Positions 7,683 to 16,068 of a stretch of DNA of 17,444 nucleotides are shown one piece after another; the first letter of the stretch is position 1, and every line of letters starts with the position of its first letter. This stretch comes from an uncultured Muribaculaceae bacterium (GTDB lineage: Bacteria; Bacteroidota; Bacteroidia; Bacteroidales; Muribaculaceae). Where the stretch lies: assembly GCA_910586175.1 (NCBI GenBank), contig CAJUIJ010000040.1, forward strand, positions 1 to 17,444, read 5' to 3'. The notes beneath the pieces are model-generated. The model did no database searches, had not been told where the DNA came from, and saw only the letters and a program-made list of their open reading frames with translations. The position numbers were made by a program, and so were the translations under genes.

Positions 7683-8311
7683 AGATTTTCACATTCATAC
7701 GTACATATTCGGCCTCCGGAATGTCTGAGGTGTCGCCGCTGTCGGCGCGGACCGACTGCAATGCAGGCAGCCATGAGACATATTACACAATGCAGGAATC
7801 AACAGTGCTACGCAGCGGCAACCCATTTTTCGTGCCGGACTTTGACACGGAATTCCGCGCCTATCCCAGCCTCTGCCTGCGCATAGGGCGTCTCGGCAAA
7901 GGGATTGCACCGAGATTCGCACACCGCTATTTCGAATCATGGACAATGGGAGTGGCAGTGATTGCCACCGACACGCTCAAGCGGCTGCGAGAGCAGGGAG
8001 AACCATGGTCGGCGGCAGTTTCGTTCGACAGAAGTTGCTGGCTTGGCAATTTGCAGCCGATTGATACGTTATTAGAATATGACACATTCGAAGTGGAATG
8101 TGGAGAAACCCGCCTCACCTATGATGTGAGCAAAATCACCCCGGCTAAGGAAGAGCTGATTTCAATCTTAAGCCGCGACAACACCCTGAAAAACGGCGAC
8201 CTGATACTCGCTGCACTTGACCCACGGGGCGTTACCCTGACCCCGGGTCAACATCTGAAGATTTCAAGCAAAACAAAAGGTATAGAACTGACAGACATCA
8301 AAATAAGATGA
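7679..8311 (+). CDS. FAH-family-like protein, probable pseudoenzyme
   Basis: The 210-residue product resembles fumarylacetoacetate hydrolase (FAH) family proteins of Bacteroidales over its length. Recognisable landmarks are SGNPFFVPDF (46-55), RLGKGIAPRFAHRYF (71-85), EQGEPW (105-110), SFD (115-117) and LKNGDLIL (170-177). Working FAH enzymes have a metal-binding HxExE-like motif, an Asp in GxDxTxRD, and a Lys before GFD. Aligned by eye, those positions are Y62 and S64 (both normally Glu), A93 (normally Asp) and V114 (normally Lys), so the metal site and catalytic Lys seem absent. The reading frame is intact and coupled to both neighbours by ATGA overlaps, so it looks maintained rather than decaying. 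The start at 7679 gives the family-typical MKIF opening; upstream codons in frame lie within rex. From memory, Porphyromonas also carries an FAH-family gene just before porU. Function is unknown: possibly structural or regulatory. Confidence 0.75.
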   Translation: MKIFTFIRTYSASGMSEVSPLSARTDCNAGSHETYYTMQESTVLRSGNPFFVPDFDTEFRAYPSLCLRIGRLGKGIAPRFAHRYFESWTMGVAVIATDTLKRLREQGEPWSAAVSFDRSCWLGNLQPIDTLLEYDTFEVECGETRLTYDVSKITPAKEELISILSRDNTLKNGDLILAALDPRGVTLTPGQHLKISSKTKGIELTDIKIR

Positions 8312-11300
8312 AAAAATATCCTATAGTCCTGACTACTGTCCTGACACTCGGCATGGCAATTGGCATGACATTCGACTCGCATGCTGCCAAGGAAGTGCTG
8401 ACCAATTACCAATTCGGCAAAACCAATCCCCTCGCCACCGGCAAATGGGTAAAGATATCGATAGAGGGTTCCGGCATATATGAAATATCATATGCTGAGC
8501 TCCGCGAGATGGGTTTCTCAGACCCGTCGAAAGTTGCCGTATATGGTCTCGGCGGCTTGAAGCGCAATATCAACTTCTTGAGAAGCAACGGCGACCGCCT
8601 GCTTGAAGATGAGATAAAGAGCGTGCCTGTGATGCACAGTAATGACAAGCTGCTCTTCTACGGACTGGGAGACCGCAAGGTTACATATTACAACGAATAC
8701 CAAGGCACCATACAGCGACCCGGCTTTATCCGGGAGTCGCTCAACACCTCGAGCTTCGAAACGTATTATATGCTGACCGACTCACATCCCATGGCAACAC
8801 CGGCGCAAGGGCCGAAAGCCGAGTCTTCAGCCACATTGATTGACAATGTATACGGGTGCATATATCACGAGGTGGACCTGGTGAACGGTCTGCACGAGTC
8901 AGGCGACTTATGGTGGGGAGAGGATGTATATTACGGTGCGCCCTATATCACCACCGTCAGTGCGCCCTATGTGAAAGATGACTCCAGGGTCTCTTTCTAT
9001 TGCGACTACGCGGTGACAGCCACCCAAGTGGATGGCACATTCACCATAAATCTCAATAAGAACGCGTTCTCGAATTCAATCAACAAGAACAGGGCCGAAA
9101 TCAATTCGATGTACAGCCATTCCACGCGCAACAAGCTGAACATTGACCCCGACACCCACATAGGCACAGCCAACCTGGAATTTTCAGTGCAAGGCAATTA
9201 CGGTCTTTGGGGATTTAACATCGGCATAGACAATTGGATACTGGCATACGACTCATCGTTAGGGCTTATCGACGATGACCCCGGATTCACACAGTTCACC
9301 GCCGGCTTCAACGGGGCCTCCACCGGGCTGTGGAAACATCCGGCACCAAAGGATGCAGTGGTATGGGATATCACATATCCGGCCAACCCAATTTCGCTGA
9401 ATATTGAAGATGGCTACTTCTACAACGACCGCGCGGGAGCCGGCAGCCTCGTGACCTTTGACCCACAGGCCATGCAGAAGCGCATCAATCCGGGCTATGA
9501 GGAAGTGGCCAACCAGGACCTGCACAAGATGCAGGATACACCCTACGACATGATAATCTTCACCGTGCCTTACATGCGCAAGTATGCGGAGCGTATAGCC
9601 GAACTTCACAAGCAATATGACGGTATGAATGTGGCAGTATTGACCAACGAGGAGATTTTCAACGAGTTCAACGCAGGCACTCCGGAGCCTACCTGCTACC
9701 GTATGATCACAAAGATGCTTTACCAGCATCCGGAGCGGAGACTCAAGAACGTGCTCTTCTTAGGGCCGATATATGCAGACTACCGCAACATACGTCAGGT
9801 GTCTGACCGCCCGGAGGGCTTAATTGCATATCAGGACAACCTGACGGACCTCAGCACAGTCTCCAACCTCGCGATGGACTACTACGGCATATTGACCGAC
9901 AACCTTATGTCGGTGATACGCATAGACTCCGCCCCGATATCAGTGGGTGTAGGACTTCTGCCTATCAGCACGGATATGGAGGGAGAGATAGCTGTAGCCA
10001 AGATAAGGGCATACTTGGAGAAAGAGGACTTTTCAAGCACTGTCAACAGCACATACAGCATCAGCTGCGAAGGAGATGACCATCTGCATGAGAAGCAGGC
10101 CATCGGATTTGGCGAGACCATAAACCAGATTGTGAGCAACAACCTGAAAAGCAAGTTTGCCCACGAGACCCTCTGGACCGAGCCACTTGACCCATCGCAG
10201 ACAACATCGCGCATACAGGATGCCATGCGCCGTGGCAAATCGATAATATATTATTACGGTCATGCCAACACATCGGGATTCACCGGTTTAGGCACATTCG
10301 ACTCGATGACAGCCGGCAACAAAGAACTCGGTTTCATATACTACGGCGGCTGTGACCTCAGCAAGATAGACATGGGTGAGAGCGGAAGCGGCGATTCGGG
10401 AGTTACCCGCACCAAGAATGGATTTATCGGCATACTCGCATCCACTCGCACAGCAATGTCCAACCATAACGAGTCGCTTGGCAACAACCTGCTCAACTCC
10501 ATGTTCTTCGGACGTGATGACAAATGGCTCAAATCCACTCCAACGATCGGTGAGGTGTTGTCGCGTGCCAAGGAGAACACCACCAACAATTCGGAGGTCA
10601 GCTTCGTGTATGTAGGCGATCCGGCACTGCGTGTGCCTGTGGCATTGACATCGGTGCGCATCGACGATATCGATGGTTCATACCGTTCGGGAGAAGTTGT
10701 GACCGTAAGCGGCACTGTGACTGATCGTACCGGTGAAGCACTTACCGACTACAACGGATTCGTGACAGTAACCCTTATGGAACCGGCACGTATGGTGGTA
10801 ACACCGCAGCCCACCAACCCTAAAGACAGCAAGATGCCTGACTACGAAATCAACGACCTGCCGATACTTGCAGTGAAAGGGTTTGTAAAGGATGGCCGTT
10901 TCAGTGTCAAATTACCGCTTCCCGAAAGTGTGGACGCCTATCTCTCCGATGCAGACACAAGAGTGAAAATGCCCGTATACGTCGGCACATGGGATAATAT
11001 GAAGAAACTTGGCGGCACAGGCACAGGCGAGTTCGCTATGGCCTTATACAATGCCACCGAACCTGACGATGCTGAAAAAGATGAGACTGCACCGGTGCTG
11101 ACTCTCAGCTATGACAACATGCTCGGCGTCCTGACAGCAGAAGCGAGCGACGATGTGGCAATGCTCCCGGGCATAGGCGCAGGCACAGGCATGAAGCTGA
11201 CGGTGGATGGCACAGATATTTCACTCCCCCATGAATATAGTGCAGACGACGCAGTGTCGCAATTCAGCGGTTATGTCAACGTGGCCTACCTCAGCAACGG

Positions 11301-11646
11301 CAAACACACAGCGGTGCTCAGCGCCACCGACCTCTGCGGCAATACATCCCAAAAGATATTGGAGTTCACAGTAGCCGAACCGGCAGCACTCAAGCTCTAT
11401 GCCGAAACAGAAATCGCCCCCGGCGAGATAACCTTGTCGTTGCGCGGCATCAATGCCTCAATGACATATGAGCTTTACATAGCCGACATCAACGGCAACC
11501 TGGTGTCAACGCAACAAGTCAACGGCACCTCGGTGACAATCGACACCACAGAGCTTACACACGGCGTATACAAGGCATGGGCACACCACCCATCGGCAAT
11601 GGGACGCAAATCAAAATCAAACGAAGTAGAATTTACGGTCATATAA
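8308..11646 (+). CDS. porU: PorU-like type IX secretion C25 cysteine protease (paralogue 2, diverged)
   Basis: This 1,112-residue protein shares the architecture of the first PorU-like protein. It has a signal peptide (MKKYPIVLTTVLTLGMA to about DSHA), an N-terminal beta region with the shared LATGKWVKISIEGSG and GFSDPSKVAVYGLGG blocks, a C25 peptidase domain from about 414 (DMIIFTV) to about 775 (VGDPALRVPV), and an Ig-like sorting-domain-type end. Putative catalytic residues are His652 in YYYGHANTSGF and Cys682 in YYGGCDLSKID. They are only 30 residues apart instead of 33, and the WxHE part of the His loop is missing, so the substrate pocket probably differs. Its place directly before porV is where Porphyromonas has its porU. 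The start overlaps the FAH-like stop (ATGA), and porV begins immediately after its TAA. It may be a second sortase with different cargo, or an accessory partner of the first. Confidence 0.85.
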   Translation: MKKYPIVLTTVLTLGMAIGMTFDSHAAKEVLTNYQFGKTNPLATGKWVKISIEGSGIYEISYAELREMGFSDPSKVAVYGLGGLKRNINFLRSNGDRLLEDEIKSVPVMHSNDKLLFYGLGDRKVTYYNEYQGTIQRPGFIRESLNTSSFETYYMLTDSHPMATPAQGPKAESSATLIDNVYGCIYHEVDLVNGLHESGDLWWGEDVYYGAPYITTVSAPYVKDDSRVSFYCDYAVTATQVDGTFTINLNKNAFSNSINKNRAEINSMYSHSTRNKLNIDPDTHIGTANLEFSVQGNYGLWGFNIGIDNWILAYDSSLGLIDDDPGFTQFTAGFNGASTGLWKHPAPKDAVVWDITYPANPISLNIEDGYFYNDRAGAGSLVTFDPQAMQKRINPGYEEVANQDLHKMQDTPYDMIIFTVPYMRKYAERIAELHKQYDGMNVAVLTNEEIFNEFNAGTPEPTCYRMITKMLYQHPERRLKNVLFLGPIYADYRNIRQVSDRPEGLIAYQDNLTDLSTVSNLAMDYYGILTDNLMSVIRIDSAPISVGVGLLPISTDMEGEIAVAKIRAYLEKEDFSSTVNSTYSISCEGDDHLHEKQAIGFGETINQIVSNNLKSKFAHETLWTEPLDPSQTTSRIQDAMRRGKSIIYYYGHANTSGFTGLGTFDSMTAGNKELGFIYYGGCDLSKIDMGESGSGDSGVTRTKNGFIGILASTRTAMSNHNESLGNNLLNSMFFGRDDKWLKSTPTIGEVLSRAKENTTNNSEVSFVYVGDPALRVPVALTSVRIDDIDGSYRSGEVVTVSGTVTDRTGEALTDYNGFVTVTLMEPARMVVTPQPTNPKDSKMPDYEINDLPILAVKGFVKDGRFSVKLPLPESVDAYLSDADTRVKMPVYVGTWDNMKKLGGTGTGEFAMALYNATEPDDAEKDETAPVLTLSYDNMLGVLTAEASDDVAMLPGIGAGTGMKLTVDGTDISLPHEYSADDAVSQFSGYVNVAYLSNGKHTAVLSATDLCGNTSQKILEFTVAEPAALKLYAETEIAPGEITLSLRGINASMTYELYIADINGNLVSTQQVNGTSVTIDTTELTHGVYKAWAHHPSAMGRKSKSNEVEFTVI

Positions 11647-12861
11647 ATGAAACTGAAAACACTCACAGCGGCCTGTGGACTCACGCTCTGCGCAGGATTT
11701 GCATATGCGAAGAACGACATCAAGGATAACGAGTTCAACCCGGTCAATACCGGTGTGACAACGCTGAGCATCGTGCCCGATGCGCGAGGCAGCGCACTTG
11801 GTAACCTTGGTGCCGCCACCGACCCCGATATGAACTCACAGTTCTGGAACCCTTCGAAATATGCATTCGCATATTCCACAGGCGGACTGTCGCTATCATA
11901 CACACCATGGCTCCGCAAGATCGTCAACGACATCTTCCTGGCCAACCTCGCCGGCTACTGGAAACTCGGCAGCGGTGACAACCAAGCTATCTCAGCCTCG
12001 TTCAGATACTTCTCGCTTGGTGAGGTAACAACAAGCCAGAACGGTAACGACGTGAATGCGCAGACCATAAATCCTTATGAATTTGCATTCGATGTGGGCT
12101 ACTCCCGCAAACTGTCGGAGAAATTCTCGATGGGTGTAGTGCTCCGTTACATACTCTCTGACCTTTCGTACCAGGATACCAACACAGGTGAGCAGTTCAA
12201 GGCAGCTCACGCATTCAGTGTGGACCTTTCCGGCTATTACACCACATTCCCGATGATAGGCCGTAATGAATGCCAATTCTCCTGGGGTTTCGACATTTCC
12301 AACATCGGTACGAAAGTGAGCAACGACAACGGCGTGACCAACTCCTTTTTGCCCACCAACCTGCGACTTGGCATGAACTTCATGTTTCCCGTGGCTGACT
12401 ACCACACAGTAGGTATAGGCCTAGACCTTAACAAGCTTCTTGTGCCGACCAAGCCCCGTCAGAAAGACTATGACATGGAGACACAGGAAGGTCAGGACGC
12501 ATACTGGGAAGCATACGACAAATGGAACTCCATGTCGCCGATCACCGGTATCTTCAAGAGCTTCAGCGACGCCCCCGGCGGATTCAAGGAGGAACTTCAG
12601 GAGATACAGTTCTCATTAGGTGCGGAGTATAACTACAACCAGCAATTCTTCTTGCGACTCGGTTACAACTACGAGCATCCCAACAAGGGAGGCCGTTCAT
12701 ATTTCGGTTTCGGAGCAGGCTTCTCGCTCAATGTGGTGCAGCTCGATGCCTCCTACATGCTGGCTACTGCACAGAATTCACCTCTCGACCAGACATTGCG
12801 CTTCACCTTGACCTTCGACATGGATGGACTGCGCGACCTGATCGGCAAACGTCGTAAATAA
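11647..12861 (+). CDS. porV: Type IX secretion outer-membrane protein PorV
   Basis: PorV (also called LptO) is a FadL-like outer-membrane beta-barrel. It carries T9SS cargo from the translocon to the attachment complex, where it works with PorU. The 404-residue product has a clear signal peptide (MKLKTLTAACGLTLCAGFAYA). The PorV-family N-terminal block follows (VTTLSIVPDARGSALGNLG, then NSQFWNPSKYAF). The rest alternates amphipathic strands rich in Tyr, Phe and Gly, ending in a barrel-type strand LRFTLTFDM and a short basic tail. The ATG immediately follows the TAA of the second PorU-like gene, suggesting coupled translation and matched amounts. Its neighbours (porU-like genes upstream, ispF downstream) match the order remembered from Porphyromonas gingivalis, which supports the assignment. 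Confidence 0.92.
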   Translation: MKLKTLTAACGLTLCAGFAYAKNDIKDNEFNPVNTGVTTLSIVPDARGSALGNLGAATDPDMNSQFWNPSKYAFAYSTGGLSLSYTPWLRKIVNDIFLANLAGYWKLGSGDNQAISASFRYFSLGEVTTSQNGNDVNAQTINPYEFAFDVGYSRKLSEKFSMGVVLRYILSDLSYQDTNTGEQFKAAHAFSVDLSGYYTTFPMIGRNECQFSWGFDISNIGTKVSNDNGVTNSFLPTNLRLGMNFMFPVADYHTVGIGLDLNKLLVPTKPRQKDYDMETQEGQDAYWEAYDKWNSMSPITGIFKSFSDAPGGFKEELQEIQFSLGAEYNYNQQFFLRLGYNYEHPNKGGRSYFGFGAGFSLNVVQLDASYMLATAQNSPLDQTLRFTLTFDMDGLRDLIGKRRK

Positions 12862-12872
12862 CCAAAGAAACA

Positions 12873-12897
12873 TCATCATGACATAACGACATGATGA
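12873..12897 (+). repeat. 8-bp inverted repeat between porV and ispF
   Basis: TCATCATG (12873-12880) and CATGATGA (12890-12897) are perfect reverse complements around a 9-base loop. The stem is AT-rich and is followed by an A-rich stretch (12899-12912) rather than T residues, so it is not a standard plus-strand terminator. It could be a weak processing or translation-related hairpin in the 51-base porV-ispF gap, or chance. Confidence 0.5.
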
Positions 12898-12912
12898 CAA
12901 AAAAAGAAAAAG

Positions 12913-13389
12913 ATGCGAATAGGACAAGGCTATGACGTGCACAAGCTTGTGGAGGGCCGCGAACTCTGGCTCTGCGGAGTGAAGATAGACCACCGGCTCG
13001 GGCTGTTAGGCCATAGTGATGCAGATGTGGCGACCCATGCACTATGCGACGCGCTTCTCGGCGCACTGGCCCTCGGCGACATCGGAAAGCATTTTCCCGA
13101 CACCGACCCGCGCTACAAGGGGATATCGAGCATGAAGCTGCTTCTGCACGTGATGCAACTTGTGCGCGAGCATCGCCATGAACTCGGCAACGCCGACATA
13201 ACCATAATGGCCCAACAACCCAAATTGGCTCCCCACATAGAGGATATGCGCCGCGTCCTTGCCGATACCATCGGCACCGACATAGCCAATATATCGGTAA
13301 AGGCCACCACCACTGAACGGCTCGGCTTCGAAGGTCGCGAGGAGGGAATCAGCGCTTCAGCCGTGGTGCTTCTCAAGGAAAATAAATAA
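12913..13389 (+). CDS. ispF: 2-C-methyl-D-erythritol 2,4-cyclodiphosphate synthase
   Basis: IspF catalyses the cyclising step of the non-mevalonate (MEP) isoprenoid pathway, releasing CMP from CDP-methylerythritol 2-phosphate. The 158-residue product has normal length. The metal ligands of the family sit at their usual numbers: Asp8 and His10 in GYDVHKL, and His42 in ATHALCDALL. GHSDADV (33-39), GDIGKHFPDTDP (55-66) and the CDP-contacting KATTTERLGFEGREEG region near the C-terminus are also conserved. The ATG at 12913 gives the family-typical MRIGQGYDVH and follows an A-rich leader. It lies 51 bases after porV, probably on the same transcript. No functional link to secretion is known to me, although the porV-ispF adjacency also occurs in Porphyromonas from memory. 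Confidence 0.97.
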   Translation: MRIGQGYDVHKLVEGRELWLCGVKIDHRLGLLGHSDADVATHALCDALLGALALGDIGKHFPDTDPRYKGISSMKLLLHVMQLVREHRHELGNADITIMAQQPKLAPHIEDMRRVLADTIGTDIANISVKATTTERLGFEGREEGISASAVVLLKENK

Positions 13390-13430
13390 ATCTTCGGTGG
13401 AGCACAAGGAGATGGAATAAAGAAGATGAG

Positions 13431-14030
13431 ATGCTATATCCGGTTATAGTATTGTTATTGATAGCCATATCGGCGGTGTGGGGATTCCGCCGCGGACTGG
13501 CAAGACAGACGCCTGCCGTAATCGGCACGGCGTTTGGCATTATATGCACCCATATACTCACACCGGGACTCAACGAGGTGATGCAGGGGGCATTCACTAT
13601 GGTGCACGGGCATCCTGAAGAGAAATTTGTATACGACACCATCTCGTCGGCCATAATCTTCATCAGCATCTATCTGATATTCCGCACAGTCACATTTTTC
13701 CTGGCCAACGTATTCAATATGGAGAACAGCACCATACTCGACAACCTCGGGGGGGCGCTGTTCGCACTGTTCAAGAATATGCTCATTCTCTCCATAATAC
13801 TCAATCTCATAGTGGCGCTCAACATCAAGTCGAGCCTGCTGCGCACGGCACGTTCGAGCGACGGCAACACCGTGTTTGAGGTTATGATGCTCTCCCCCGC
13901 TGTGCTTGGAGGTGAGGATGTGGAAGACTTATTCCACAAGGTGCAGCTTGAAGAGGCCAAGAAAATCAGCATTAACGAAAATAAAAACACGGCCATACGT
14001 GTTAACAATATAGAATTTTATAAAATTTAG
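13431..14030 (+). CDS. CvpA-family inner-membrane protein
   Basis: This 199-residue protein has four predicted membrane helices: about 3-18, 28-44, 72-95 and 108-130. A basic motif WGFRRGLAR follows helix 1, which is typical of the CvpA/colicin V production family. The N-terminal half, with GxxRG and a Pro-containing second helix, fits CvpA well. The C-terminal 70 residues are soluble and charged. CvpA proteins are widespread and their molecular role is poorly defined; some are linked to envelope stress or bile tolerance. In Bacteroides, from memory, a CvpA gene precedes sufB-sufC-sufD-sufS. Here it is followed after 13 bases by sufC, with sufB missing. The last eight codons (VNNIEFYKI region) are strikingly AT-rich compared with the rest of the gene and overlap a palindrome. 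Confidence 0.8.
   Translation: MLYPVIVLLLIAISAVWGFRRGLARQTPAVIGTAFGIICTHILTPGLNEVMQGAFTMVHGHPEEKFVYDTISSAIIFISIYLIFRTVTFFLANVFNMENSTILDNLGGALFALFKNMLILSIILNLIVALNIKSSLLRTARSSDGNTVFEVMMLSPAVLGGEDVEDLFHKVQLEEAKKISINENKNTAIRVNNIEFYKI
14014..14027. repeat. AT-rich palindrome at the CvpA-sufC junction
   Basis: AATTTTATAAAATT is a perfect 14-bp palindrome lying over the last codons of the CvpA gene, just before its TAG stop (14028-14030). The sequence TAGAATTT appears twice around it (14011-14018 and 14028-14035). The stretch 14004-14043 is almost free of G and C, unlike its surroundings. It may be a junction scar or an AT-rich translation start region for sufC. Confidence 0.6.
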
Positions 14031-14043
14031 AATTTATATTACC

Positions 14044-14793
14044 ATGTTAAAGATAGAAGACCTTCACGCTGAAATCAACGGGCGTGAGATATTGCGAGGC
14101 ATCAACCTGGAGATAAAGCCGGGCGAAGTGCATGCCATAATGGGGCCTAACGGTTCGGGTAAGTCCACACTCTCTATGGTGCTTGCCGGCAATCCGGCTT
14201 ACACACCTACGGGTGGCAGCGTGAGCTTCAACGGCAAGGACCTGCTGGCAATGCCCCCCGAAGTCAGGAGTCATGAAGGTCTCTTCTTGGGATTCCAATA
14301 TCCGGTGGAGATACCCGGTGTGTCTATGGTCAACTTCATGCGTGCCGCCATCAATGCAAAGCGCGAATATTTCGGGCAGCAACCTATGACCGCCACAGAG
14401 TTTCTGAAGATGATGCGCGAGAAACGCGCAGTGGTGGAACTCGATAACAAGCTTGCATCACGCTCTGTCAACGAAGGTTTTTCAGGCGGCGAGAAGAAAC
14501 GCAACGAGATTTTCCAGATGGCAGTGCTCGAGCCGAAGCTCTCTATACTCGATGAGACAGACTCAGGACTCGACATCGATGCCCTTCGCGTGGTGGCAGA
14601 GGGTGTCAACAAGCTTAAGACAGACAACAATGCCACTATCGTAATCACCCACTACCAGCGTCTTCTCGACTATATCAAGCCCGACTTCGTGCATATTCTC
14701 TACAAAGGGAAAATCGTGCGCACCGGAGGCCCCGAGCTGGCCCTCGAGCTTGAGGAACGTGGCTACGACTGGATCAAGGAAGAAAATAAATAA
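14044..14793 (+). CDS. sufC: Fe-S cluster assembly ATPase SufC
   Basis: SufC is the ABC-type ATPase of the cytoplasmic SUF iron-sulfur assembly complex. It normally pairs with SufB and SufD (SufBC2D). The 249-residue product has all motifs in order: Walker A GPNGSGKST at 34-42, a Q-loop in FLGFQYPVEIPG, the ABC signature SGGEK at 147-151 followed by KRNEI, Walker B LSILDE with Asp170 and Glu171, TDSGLD as D-loop, and the switch His203 in VITHYQ. The GEKKRNE sequence after the signature is characteristic of SufC rather than transporter ATPases. It begins 13 bases after the CvpA gene and sufD follows after three bases, so SufC and SufD are probably made together. The usual upstream partner sufB is not present here. 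Confidence 0.96.
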   Translation: MLKIEDLHAEINGREILRGINLEIKPGEVHAIMGPNGSGKSTLSMVLAGNPAYTPTGGSVSFNGKDLLAMPPEVRSHEGLFLGFQYPVEIPGVSMVNFMRAAINAKREYFGQQPMTATEFLKMMREKRAVVELDNKLASRSVNEGFSGGEKKRNEIFQMAVLEPKLSILDETDSGLDIDALRVVAEGVNKLKTDNNATIVITHYQRLLDYIKPDFVHILYKGKIVRTGGPELALELEERGYDWIKEENK

Positions 14794-14796
14794 GAG

Positions 14797-16068
14797 ATGG
14801 GAGCGATAGACCAATATATAGAACTCTTCAACACGAGCCGCGATACGATTGACTCCAACAGTGCAGGGCCAATCAACGCATTGCGTGAAGAGGCAGCCCG
14901 ACTGCTTGGCGGCATGAAACTGCCGCGCAGAGGAGATGAGAACTATGCCAACATAGACATGGAGGAGATGCTTACGCCCGACTTCGGACTGAAACTCGAC
15001 TCTCCCGACCTCAAGGTAAATACCGACGCGTTCGGCAAACTGCCCGAAGGTGTGGAAGTGGGGAGTCTGCGTGCATTTGCCCGTAAGCATCCCGAACAGG
15101 TAGCTGCATATTACGGCAAGATAGCCGACGCTGCAAATCCTATAGTGGCATTGGACAATCTGCTTGTGCAGGATGGTCTCTATCTGCATGTGAAATCGGG
15201 GGTTAAACTGCAACGGCCGCTTCAACTCATCAACCTTCTGGAGAATACACAACCGGAGATGGCCGTGCGCCGTGTACTCGTGGTGATAGAGGATGATGCC
15301 GAGTGCAAATTGCTCGTGTGCGACCACTCTCACCGCGATGATGTGAGCCTGCTTGAACTGGAGACGGTGGAAATCAGTCTGGGTCAACGGGCACGCTTCG
15401 ATTATTACCATATAGAGGAGTCGACCGAGACCACCTCACGCCTGTCGGCGCTCTACGCCCGCCAGGCTGCTTATTCGCAGCTGAACATCGACGGGGTGAC
15501 ACTCTACAACGGACGCACACGCAACGAATATCACTGCACCTTCGAAGGCGAGGAATCAACCCTGCGCCTCTATGGCATGGGCATTGAGGATGGCGACCGT
15601 CATCTCTCCACTTACTCCCACATAAGCCATAATGTGGCCCGCTGCAAGAGTGACGAGCTTTTCAAATATACCGTTGACGACCGTGCGAGCGGAGAGTTTA
15701 CCGGCCGCATATATGTGGCACCGGGTGCTGTCAAAACCGAAGCTTTTCAGGCTAACCGCAATCTTGTCGGCTCATCAGAAGCGAAGATGTACTCACGTCC
15801 GCAGCTTGAGATTTACAACGACGACGTGAAATGCTCGCATGGCTGTGCCATAGGTCAACTTGACGCAATGCAGCTCTTCTATATGCGCACACGCGGACTC
15901 TCGGAGGCGGAGGCGAAACTGCTCTTGCGCCAGGCATTCATGGCCGATGTGATTGCCGGCATAGATGCACCGGCAATACGCGACCGACTTCACCTGCTCA
16001 TCGAACACCGCTTCTCCGGCCTCGCATCGAAATGCGACGCCTGCGGTGAATTAGGAGTTAGGAATTAG
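14797..16068 (+). CDS. sufD: Fe-S cluster assembly protein SufD
   Basis: SufD is a beta-helical protein that forms the scaffold heterodimer with SufB on a SufC pair and helps iron entry. The 423-residue length is typical of SufD. An N-terminal helical part contains KLPRRGDENYANIDMEEML. The SufBD core follows, ending in the diagnostic YNDDVKCSHGCAIGQLD, whose His348 corresponds to the functional SufD histidine. GLSEAEAKLLLRQAF then follows. I chose SufD over SufB because the SufB-specific Cys/Glu motifs are not seen. The end reads KCDAC (Cys413, Cys416) and then GELGVRN; the last six residues and the TAG stop lie within a GAATTAG-type heptamer repeat, so the natural terminus has been replaced or extended by repeat sequence. 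It starts three bases after the sufC stop. Confidence 0.93.
   Translation: MGAIDQYIELFNTSRDTIDSNSAGPINALREEAARLLGGMKLPRRGDENYANIDMEEMLTPDFGLKLDSPDLKVNTDAFGKLPEGVEVGSLRAFARKHPEQVAAYYGKIADAANPIVALDNLLVQDGLYLHVKSGVKLQRPLQLINLLENTQPEMAVRRVLVVIEDDAECKLLVCDHSHRDDVSLLELETVEISLGQRARFDYYHIEESTETTSRLSALYARQAAYSQLNIDGVTLYNGRTRNEYHCTFEGEESTLRLYGMGIEDGDRHLSTYSHISHNVARCKSDELFKYTVDDRASGEFTGRIYVAPGAVKTEAFQANRNLVGSSEAKMYSRPQLEIYNDDVKCSHGCAIGQLDAMQLFYMRTRGLSEAEAKLLLRQAFMADVIAGIDAPAIRDRLHLLIEHRFSGLASKCDACGELGVRN
16048..16068. repeat. Three tandem heptamers forming the end of sufD
   Basis: GAATTAG (16048-16054), GAGTTAG (16055-16061) and GAATTAG (16062-16068) lie head to tail. The third heptamer supplies the in-frame TAG stop of sufD, and the set encodes the last six residues. 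It runs directly into the 9-base repeat that follows. Confidence 0.85.

Noticed and set aside
3619..11646. Assembly artefact duplicating porU
   Set aside because: The two copies differ strongly throughout and keep only short shared blocks, so they are genuine old paralogues.
13986..14003. Hairpin AACACG/CGTGTT near the end of the CvpA gene
   Set aside because: A six-base stem inside coding sequence with no T-run; likely chance.
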